This document shows, piece by piece, positions 7,620 to 13,821 of a stretch of 17,349 nt of DNA; within the stretch, counting starts at the first letter, position 1; the number at the start of each line of letters is the position of its first letter. The stretch lies in assembly GCA_903824155.1 (NCBI GenBank), contig CAIJVL010000042.1:1-17349 (forward strand), in the 5' to 3' direction. The position numbers and the translations under genes were made by a program. The DNA comes from Candidatus Adlerbacteria bacterium (GTDB taxonomy: Bacteria > Patescibacteriota > Minisyncoccia > Phycocordibacterales > SBAW01). The notes under the pieces were generated by a model. It was not told the origin of the DNA. It did not search any database and was given only the letters and a program-made list of their open reading frames with translations.

Positions 7620-9584
7620 TTATTTTGGCGAAACTGTTTCCATCCCGCTTGAAAAGCCACTCTCGGTTAGCTGGGTGGTTGGCGCATTGGCATCGGCCTC
7701 AACGCTTACCTGCGCATAGCGGTCTTGACCCTTGAGCGCCGCGGGGCCCGTCAGCTGCGGGATAGAGCCCACCTGGCTGATGCTTGGCGTCAGCACCACT
7801 TGGAAGTCGATTACTTTAGCCGCTGTGCTGTAGCCCACCCCAGCCGGCAAATCGCCCAGGTTCCAGGTGACCGTGCGGCTGCTACCGTCGTAGCTTACAC
7901 CAACAGCGCCTGCGGATACATAGCGCACATAGGGAGGAAGTACTGCCGACACTACCGCGTTTGCAACAGCATTAGAAGAATTTTTAACCGTCCACTGTAT
8001 GGTGTACGAAGTGGCCGCTTCGGCTTTGGGCGGCATCGAGCCTGTGTTTGTAATCGGCCCCGTAAAGTGCAGCACCTGCGCAATAAGCGTTAACTGCGAA
8101 GCTATAGAAACATTGGCGGTCGCAATAGAAGACACCTGTTGCGGACCACTTGTGGAGTCTTGGCTCGTGCCTTGTACGTCTACAGAAAGGTTAATGGTCG
8201 GATTGGTCACCAACGTACCCCCGGTGCCGGGCGCCAACGTAGAGAAAGAAAACTGCAGCTGCCCCGTGCCGCCCGGCGGTACCGTACCAAGGGACGCGTC
8301 TTGCGTCGGCCCCCAGGTAATCGTATTAGTCTGCGATTGATAAAAGCCGTTGGACGAGCCAACCGAATTCTTATCGAGCGAAGGACCTTTAAGCGTCAAT
8401 ACAAACTGCGCGTTTGAAACGGCAGTGGACAGATTATTTTTCCACGTAATGATGCCTTGCAGCGCGGCACCCTGAGCCACTGCGATCGTTTTACCGCCGT
8501 CAGAGCTTTGCCCGTTAATCGCAATGCTTGCCGTAATAAACGGCTTATGCACCGTGACCGTTTGCGGCACGGTCAAGACCGGCACTTCGATAGTCGTATC
8601 GGTCGGGTCGGTGTTAGAACCAACCACAAAGCGCAGCACTTTGGCGTCGCCCTCTTGGCCGTTAATCGAACCAACCAAATGTATCACTTCAGAAGAGCCC
8701 GGCTGCATCGTACCGAGCTGCCAAAATGTTCCGCCGGCAGCTGCCGTCGGCGTTGCGCTTACCGCGCTAAATCCAAACGGATACTGCCCTTGCACTACTA
8801 CGTTCTGGAGCGGCGTCGTGGCGTTGCTCTGCACGGTAATGTCTATCGGGAATGATTGCCCCGCCACGACGGTGTCGGGCGTATTTATAGAAAGGGAGAT
8901 GGGCGAAGAGCCAATACGAAAGTCGGCCTCGGCCGTCTTTTCAAATACGGCATTGGAGCCGGCCACGCTGTACTCGAGCGTTACGGTTACCTTTTGAGCC
9001 GACCCTTCGGCACCGTAAAAGATGCCGTCGACATTTTGCTTTATCTGCTGGCCGCTGTTAATGGTGCCGATGCTGTCGCGTATATGCGTGAGTGCGCTCG
9101 TCGGGTTAGCGGGATCGCGAGTGCCATCCGGATAATCAACCAGCATATCAACAAGTGTTAGTGCGGAACTATTGCGATTGTCGATTATTACCTGTATTGC
9201 TCCCTGCTTGCCGCTATCTACCAAACTGGGCGCGACCACCTGTATATCGATATTTTGAGGCGATATGACATTGCCGCCGCCCAAAAAGAGGTACACGGCC
9301 GCTCCTGCGGCGAGAATAAAAAAGGCAACCGAGCCTATGAGAAACTTTGCGGCAAAGGGCATTCCTTTTTTACGGGTAGTCATAAGTGCAGCAATGGGTG
9401 GCACGATCGGTTTTGGAGCTTCATCTTCAGGAGGCTTTTGAAAGGTCTTAGGCACCTCATCAACCTCTTTTGGGGTGAGCGGCGCGCGGATGTCGTCCAT
9501 TGGCTTGTCCTTGGACGCGCGGGAGTAGAGCTTTTTCTTAAGCTTCTCTATTTCATCTCCAGTCCCCTCCCTATCCGGCGGCAT
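7620..9584 (-). CDS. Membrane-anchored surface protein with Ig-like/DUF11-like modules
   Basis: This encodes 654 aa. An N-terminal cytoplasmic region of about 78 residues is charged and Pro-rich (DEIEKLKKKLYSR, PPEDEAPKP). One transmembrane helix spans about 80-101 (FLIGSVAFFILAAGAAVYLFL). The rest is extracytoplasmic and almost all beta-rich. I see about four modules, beginning near 111 (IDIQVVAPSLVDSGKQG), 230 (ISLSINTPDTVVAGQSF), 350 (FITASIAINGQ) and 510 (LTLIAQVLHFTG). They have DUF11-like hallmarks: Q-W-T-V-K-N-S-S, LPPYVRYVSA, VTWNLGDLPAG. It is probably an adhesin or cell-surface scaffold; the partner is unknown. It sits between recO and glyS with gaps of 16 and 21 nt, an odd place for a surface protein. 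The start ATG is supported by TGC-TATACT 6 nt upstream. Confidence 0.75.
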   Translation of the reverse strand: MPPDREGTGDEIEKLKKKLYSRASKDKPMDDIRAPLTPKEVDEVPKTFQKPPEDEAPKPIVPPIAALMTTRKKGMPFAAKFLIGSVAFFILAAGAAVYLFLGGGNVISPQNIDIQVVAPSLVDSGKQGAIQVIIDNRNSSALTLVDMLVDYPDGTRDPANPTSALTHIRDSIGTINSGQQIKQNVDGIFYGAEGSAQKVTVTLEYSVAGSNAVFEKTAEADFRIGSSPISLSINTPDTVVAGQSFPIDITVQSNATTPLQNVVVQGQYPFGFSAVSATPTAAAGGTFWQLGTMQPGSSEVIHLVGSINGQEGDAKVLRFVVGSNTDPTDTTIEVPVLTVPQTVTVHKPFITASIAINGQSSDGGKTIAVAQGAALQGIITWKNNLSTAVSNAQFVLTLKGPSLDKNSVGSSNGFYQSQTNTITWGPTQDASLGTVPPGGTGQLQFSFSTLAPGTGGTLVTNPTINLSVDVQGTSQDSTSGPQQVSSIATANVSIASQLTLIAQVLHFTGPITNTGSMPPKAEAATSYTIQWTVKNSSNAVANAVVSAVLPPYVRYVSAGAVGVSYDGSSRTVTWNLGDLPAGVGYSTAAKVIDFQVVLTPSISQVGSIPQLTGPAALKGQDRYAQVSVEADANAPTTQLTESGFSSGMETVSPK

Positions 9585-9590
9585 TACAAA

Positions 9591-9599
9591 AGTATAGCA
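9591..9599 (-). promoter_or_regulatory. Extended -10 (TGC TATACT) for the 654-aa surface protein
   Basis: TGC-TATACT ends 6 nt before the ATG at 9584 and overlaps the last codon region of recO. It is one of the closest matches in the window to an extended -10 promoter. Confidence 0.6.
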
Positions 9600-9600
9600 T

Positions 9601-10182
9601 TTACAAACCGCTTTGCTGGAGGGATTCGTTTATCGCTTTTACAAGGAGGCTGCGGGATTGTGCTGCGGCCGCTGCAAGCTCGATTGAAAAGAGCTGGTCG
9701 GATATAAACGGCTTAAGCTCGGGCGTATGTGGCAGGTAGCCTAGTTGCGAAAGGATGCGCAAGACCAAGACCGTTTCAATAGCCTGTGCGTCTTGATCGT
9801 TGGCCGCATTGGCCAAAAACATCAAACCTTCCGCAAGAATGGTAAACAATGCCGGCACTGGCTCTTCGCCTTGCACAAGGCGCGTGATCAGCTTTGCTAT
9901 ACGTCCCGCAGCTTGGCGGCGCAGCGCGCTTGAACCCACGGCTACATGCGAAGCATTTTCTACCCCCACCAGACGCCACTCGTGTTTGCCGCGCACAAAC
10001 GAAAAGCGCGCAAACGTTAACGGCTCGAGCCCGTAGCGCAGCTTTGATTTCTCTACTCTTGTCGAGCGCGCTGCCGCGCGAATAAGCCCCAGCTTTTGTG
10101 TCAGCACAAACACGAGCGTGTTGGCCTCGCCTACCCCGCGTTTGCCCAAGACAATTCCCTCGGTGATATGTATCTGGTGCAT
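9601..10182 (-). CDS. recO: DNA repair protein RecO, short form
   Basis: This encodes 193 aa; typical RecO is about 230-260. RecO binds SSB-coated DNA and, with RecR, loads RecA at gaps. The N-terminal OB fold is recognisable: TEGIVLGKRGVGEANTLVFVLTQKLGLIRAAARSTRVEKSKL, then LEPLTFARFSF. The C-terminal helical part (about 80-190) contains ALFTILAEGLMFL and VLRILSQLGYLP, which is typical RecO. The Cys4 zinc finger of many RecOs is absent; there is no cysteine in the protein. It starts 7 nt after the ileS stop and so is probably translated from the ileS transcript. ssb, which encodes its usual partner, is in the same window. Confidence 0.85.
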   Translation of the reverse strand: MHQIHITEGIVLGKRGVGEANTLVFVLTQKLGLIRAAARSTRVEKSKLRYGLEPLTFARFSFVRGKHEWRLVGVENASHVAVGSSALRRQAAGRIAKLITRLVQGEEPVPALFTILAEGLMFLANAANDQDAQAIETVLVLRILSQLGYLPHTPELKPFISDQLFSIELAAAAAQSRSLLVKAINESLQQSGL

Positions 10183-10189
10183 GTACGTA

Positions 10190-13100
10190 CTAGTCTACAA
10201 CCAGGTCAGAGAGGCCCGTTTGCTCAACAATTTCTTTCTTGTATTTTTTTGCAATTTGTTTTTCTTCGTCGCTTCCCGCGAGCGTATAGGCTGGGCGATT
10301 GCTCATCTGCATATTTTGCTCTTTGCGCCAGCCTTGTATTTGGCGCACCAGGTCGCGCACCGACCCCTCTTCGCGCAACTCGGGAGTCAATTCGGTGTCG
10401 AGCCACATCTCTTCCTCAAGCGTTGCGTCAGCCTCGACCTCTTTTATATTTAGTTCATCTTTAAGCACTTCTATCAATGCGGTATTTGAAGGGACCTCCT
10501 TCGCCTTCATCATCGCCAGAGGCTGGCGCAGCTTGATGCCCGCCTTCTCGCGCATCTGCAAACCCGTTGAGGCAAGCTTGCGGGTCTGCTCCATTTGCTT
10601 TTGTAACTCTTTATCTATCGGCAAGGCGTCGGGCCAATTGCATAGGTGCACGCTTTGCGGGTCATCTTGGTTGCGAGTTTTTTGATACAAATCTTCAGCA
10701 AAAAACGGCATCACTGGTGCCATCACAAGTGCAGTCGTCTTTAAAATAGTAAGCAAAGTGGCGAGCGCTTGCTGTTTGTCCTCGCCTTCCTCCTTAAATC
10801 TATCGCGCGAGCGGCGCACGTACCAAGTCGAAAGGTCGTCGATAAAGCCGGCAAGCGGACGCGTTGCGTTATCTAATTCATAAGACTCATACCCTTTGGT
10901 GGATTCTTCTATAAGTTCTCCGAGGCGCGAAAGTATCCAGCGATCGAGAACGTGCGGTGCGGGAGTAGGCAACACTCTCTGCGTCGGATCGCTTCGCTCA
11001 TGCTCCGCAACCGAGTATTGCCTACTCCCTTCCTTTTCTCCCGCCTCCCCAACATAGAGTTCGTAGAACGATCTAACATTATCCAAGCGCATCAAAAGTT
11101 TTTTGGACACCTCATCCACGCCGCGCTCTTTAAAACGCAGATCTTCTCCGCGTATGAGGCCCGAGGAGAGCATGTAGTAACGCAGCGAGTCAGCGCCATA
11201 CTTCTCTATCAACTCTATCGGGTCAGGATAATTTTTAAGCTTCTTCGACATCTTGCGGCCGTCTTCGGCCAAGACCAGCCCGGTGGTTATCACCTGTTTG
11301 TACGGCGATTTGCCAAACAATCCTACGCCGAGCACGATAAGCGAATAAAACCATCCGCGCGTCTGGTCGATAGCCTCGGCGATAAAATGGGCGGGATATC
11401 CTTTTGGTTTTAGCCCTAGCCAAGCTTTAGGGTTAAATTGTGATTTATTTTTAGGATAGCCGCTCTGAGCGTACGGCATCGAGCCGCTTTCAAACCAGCA
11501 GTCGAACACGTCGGGCACACGCTGCCAGTGGCCTTGCATCGCGTCGCCCAGAGGCACCTCGTCGATGTACGGGCGGTGCAAGTCGAGCTCAAACTCGCGG
11601 TTGTGCGGATACGGGGTAAACATGACCTCGCACCACTCGGCCGTCCTAAGCACATTGCCCCGATGCTCGCGCACTTTAACGACTGCGAGCGGCGTGTACG
11701 AGGCTATTTCGGTCATAAGCCACGCCGGCGTGCCGTGCGTCACTATTAAAATATTTTTGCCTGTGTAGCGGCTTTCAATATCAAAAAGAAATTCGCCTAT
11801 GCGCTTGTGCACCTGCGTGTACGTTTCCCCGCCGATCATCGCCTTGTTAAATTTATCCGAAAGCATACCAAAAAGAGCCTCCCATTCGGGCAGAGCCATG
11901 CCATCCTTATCGCCCAAATGCACTTCGCTAAGACGCGTATCGGTCATTATCTGCGAAGGGTCAAGATTCAACGCATCGCACATGAGCCGAGCGGTTTCTT
12001 GCGCGCGGTTTATCGGTGATACAACAATGGTATCGATTCTCTTCCCTTTTAATTCTTGTGCTGTCGCACGCACTTGTGCTTTGCCGGCGTCGGTCAGGTG
12101 ATTTTCGATATTGTTGGTCGAATTTAAAAATCCCTCCACGTTGCCGCGCGCTTCGCCGTGGCGCATCACAAAGTACTTGTTGCCGCTTTTGCGCACCATG
12201 GGCAAAAGTTCCTCGACCGAGCCTATTACTTTTATCTGCTTTGTTTTGCTGTGGCGCCACATGGGTATCGGCGCGCCCCAATAGCGGCTGCGCGATATTG
12301 CCCAGTCCGGCGCGCTCTCGAGCAAATTATTAAAGCGGCCGGTGCCCACATGCTCCGGCACCCACCCGACTTTTTTATTTTCAGCAATTAATTTATTTTT
12401 AAGCATTGCTACTTTGACAAACCACGAGTTGGCCGCCCAATTTAAAAGCGGCGTATCGCACCGCCAGCAGTGCGGGTACGCATGTTTTATCTTTTCCTGC
12501 GCAAAGAGGATTCCTTTACTATCCAAAAATGCGGCTATCTTTTCATCAGTCTCGCGAGGATTGCCCTTTGGTTTAACCAGCAGACCCGCAAAGTCTGTAA
12601 CGGTTGCGATAAACCTGCCCTCGTCGGTAACGTGGTGTATGAGCGGCACCTTTTCTTTTTGCGCCAGCTCTAGGTCCTCGGCGCCAAAGGCCGGTGCCAA
12701 GTGCACGATGCCGGTACCGCTGTCCATCGTAACGTAGCTTGCAGCATACACTTTAAACGCGTGCGTCTTGTGCTTGTGCAGCTCATTTTTTCCTCCGGAT
12801 CCGCCCTTCGCGGAAAAATAATCGAACGGCGGCTCGTACTTTTTGCCAACTAGCGTTTTTCCGAGAAATTCACCGACGACATTGGATGGAGAAAGTTGGT
12901 GGACAGATACGCCGATGCCGCTTGCGGCGGAGGGTAGCTGGGAGGCAACTTTCTCCAGTAGATCTTTTGCAAGTATTACAAACTCCTCCCCTACTTTTAC
13001 TTTTACATACATAGCGTCCGAGTTAACCGCAGCCGCCGTGTTGCCTGGTAAGGTCCACGGCGTGGTGGTCCAAATTAACAGCGAGGTGCCCGGCTCATCT

Positions 13101-13771
13101 ACCAGCGGCAGCTTTACCGTAACCGCAACATCGTCAATGTCTTTGTAGCCCAAGCCAACCTCGTTGTTAGATAGTGTTGTACCGCAGCGCGGGCAGTACG
13201 CCATCGCTTTAAAGCCCTCGTAAATGAGTCCCTTGTTATACAAAGATTTAAAAGCCCACCATACGCTCTCGGTGTAGGAAGAGTCCATCGTGCGATAGTC
13301 ATTGTCCATATCAACCCAGCGGCCTATGCGCGGAATGATCTTTTTCCAATCATCGGCATAGCGTAGTACGGCTGACCTGGCCTTTTCATTAAAATTTTCA
13401 ACACCGTACTGCTCGATATCGCGCTTAACTTTAAAACCTAGCTCTTGCTCTATTTGATTTTCGAGCGGCAAGCCGTGGCAGTCCCAGCCCCAACGCCTCT
13501 CGACGCGGTAGCCCTGCATCGTGCGGTAGCGCGGCACGGCGTCTTTGATAGCGCTTTGCAGCAAATGGCCGTAGTGCGGCAAGCCTGTTGCAAAGGGCGG
13601 CCCGTCGTAAAACACATACTCGCCTTTGGGCGCGTGCTTTTTGAGCGACTTCTTAAAAATGTGATGTTTGTTCCAAAAGGCCAGCACCTCTTCCTCGCGT
13701 GCAGCCAAAGGACCTTTGGGCGAGGGGATGTTGTGCAACACCTCCTCCCCGCCCTGCTTCAAATCGTCCAT
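10190..13771 (-). CDS. ileS: Isoleucyl-tRNA synthetase with inserted histidine-phosphatase domain
   Basis: This encodes 1193 aa against about 930-1050 for the family. It is the eukaryote-like type. HIGH is PHYGH (65-69), then RWGWDCHGLPLENQIEQELG. The CP1 editing domain carries WTTTPWTLPGN and GTGIVHLAPAFGAEDLE. Next are CPRC and CWRC metal pairs, the ISRSRYWGAPIP segment (492-502), DLHRPYIDEV (730-739), FDCWFESGSMPYAQ and the KMSKS loop KMSKK (840-844). The anticodon domain starts near 940. Residues about 531-715 are a complete histidine-phosphatase domain placed between GSVEEL and DLHRPYID. Two small palindromic insertions fall at about 271-297 and 915-937; a third may lie at about 318-330. 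The start ATG is 6 nt from TGGTATATT. Eukaryote-like IleRSs are generally mupirocin-insensitive, so this one may be too. Confidence 0.96.
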   Translation of the reverse strand: MDDLKQGGEEVLHNIPSPKGPLAAREEEVLAFWNKHHIFKKSLKKHAPKGEYVFYDGPPFATGLPHYGHLLQSAIKDAVPRYRTMQGYRVERRWGWDCHGLPLENQIEQELGFKVKRDIEQYGVENFNEKARSAVLRYADDWKKIIPRIGRWVDMDNDYRTMDSSYTESVWWAFKSLYNKGLIYEGFKAMAYCPRCGTTLSNNEVGLGYKDIDDVAVTVKLPLVDEPGTSLLIWTTTPWTLPGNTAAAVNSDAMYVKVKVGEEFVILAKDLLEKVASQLPSAASGIGVSVHQLSPSNVVGEFLGKTLVGKKYEPPFDYFSAKGGSGGKNELHKHKTHAFKVYAASYVTMDSGTGIVHLAPAFGAEDLELAQKEKVPLIHHVTDEGRFIATVTDFAGLLVKPKGNPRETDEKIAAFLDSKGILFAQEKIKHAYPHCWRCDTPLLNWAANSWFVKVAMLKNKLIAENKKVGWVPEHVGTGRFNNLLESAPDWAISRSRYWGAPIPMWRHSKTKQIKVIGSVEELLPMVRKSGNKYFVMRHGEARGNVEGFLNSTNNIENHLTDAGKAQVRATAQELKGKRIDTIVVSPINRAQETARLMCDALNLDPSQIMTDTRLSEVHLGDKDGMALPEWEALFGMLSDKFNKAMIGGETYTQVHKRIGEFLFDIESRYTGKNILIVTHGTPAWLMTEIASYTPLAVVKVREHRGNVLRTAEWCEVMFTPYPHNREFELDLHRPYIDEVPLGDAMQGHWQRVPDVFDCWFESGSMPYAQSGYPKNKSQFNPKAWLGLKPKGYPAHFIAEAIDQTRGWFYSLIVLGVGLFGKSPYKQVITTGLVLAEDGRKMSKKLKNYPDPIELIEKYGADSLRYYMLSSGLIRGEDLRFKERGVDEVSKKLLMRLDNVRSFYELYVGEAGEKEGSRQYSVAEHERSDPTQRVLPTPAPHVLDRWILSRLGELIEESTKGYESYELDNATRPLAGFIDDLSTWYVRRSRDRFKEEGEDKQQALATLLTILKTTALVMAPVMPFFAEDLYQKTRNQDDPQSVHLCNWPDALPIDKELQKQMEQTRKLASTGLQMREKAGIKLRQPLAMMKAKEVPSNTALIEVLKDELNIKEVEADATLEEEMWLDTELTPELREEGSVRDLVRQIQGWRKEQNMQMSNRPAYTLAGSDEEKQIAKKYKKEIVEQTGLSDLVVD
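10961..11029 (-). repeat. In-frame palindromic insertion in the C-terminal half of ileS
   Basis: Arms at 10961-10977 and 11013-11029 are inverted repeats of 17 bp with one mismatch (GGGAGTAGGCAA type), around a 35-nt core that contains GATCGCTTCGCTCATG. It encodes about 23 residues of a segment reading SRQYSVAEHERSDPTQRV, placed just before the conserved DRWILSRL of IleRS, where no such loop is expected. The core is unrelated to the argS/ileS pair of elements. Confidence 0.75.
11627..12181 (-). other. Histidine-phosphatase (PGM-like) domain inside IleRS
   Basis: This is a sub-region of ileS, residues about 531-715. It shows the family's motifs in order: FVMRHGEARGN (nucleophile His538 in RHG), LTDAGKAQVRATAQELKGK, VVSPINRAQETA, RLSEVHLGDKDG (candidate acid Glu616), GGETYTQVHKRIGEFL, and ILIVTHGTP (second His679). 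All catalytic residues appear intact. It falls between the two halves of the IleRS catalytic fold, at the point where eukaryote-like IleRSs have only a short ELSG-type loop. The substrate cannot be read from sequence. Confidence 0.88.
12785..12819 (-). repeat. Possible small palindromic insertion in ileS
   Basis: ATTTTTTCC at 12785-12793 and GGAAAAAT at 12812-12819 form inverted arms around an 18-nt core containing the palindrome CGGATCCG. It encodes AKGGSGGKNE-like residues in the editing domain between FDYF and HAFKVYAASYV, an extra loop compared with ordinary IleRS. The arms are A/T-rich and short, so this is less certain than the other two. Confidence 0.4.
12887..12957 (-). repeat. Palindromic element in ileS, homologous to the one in argS
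   Basis: Inverted arms of 12 bp (12887-12898 and 12946-12957) flank a 45-nt core at 12900-12944. The core is 40/45 identical to the argS core at 15278-15322 and in the same orientation and reading frame, giving LPSAASGIGVSVHQ. It lies in the CP1 editing domain between native-looking LLEKV and VVGEF. Confidence 0.88.
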
Positions 13772-13777
13772 TACTAA

Positions 13778-13786
13778 AATATACCA
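13778..13786 (-). promoter_or_regulatory. Extended -10 (TGG TATATT) for ileS
   Basis: TGG-TATATT ends 6 nt before the ileS ATG, identical to the nonamer before the AI-2E gene. It would drive ileS-recO. No good -35 is seen 16-18 nt upstream. Confidence 0.6.
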
Positions 13787-13821
13787 AACATAAGGCCTTT
13801 TTGCTCAGTCTTATCTCAACT

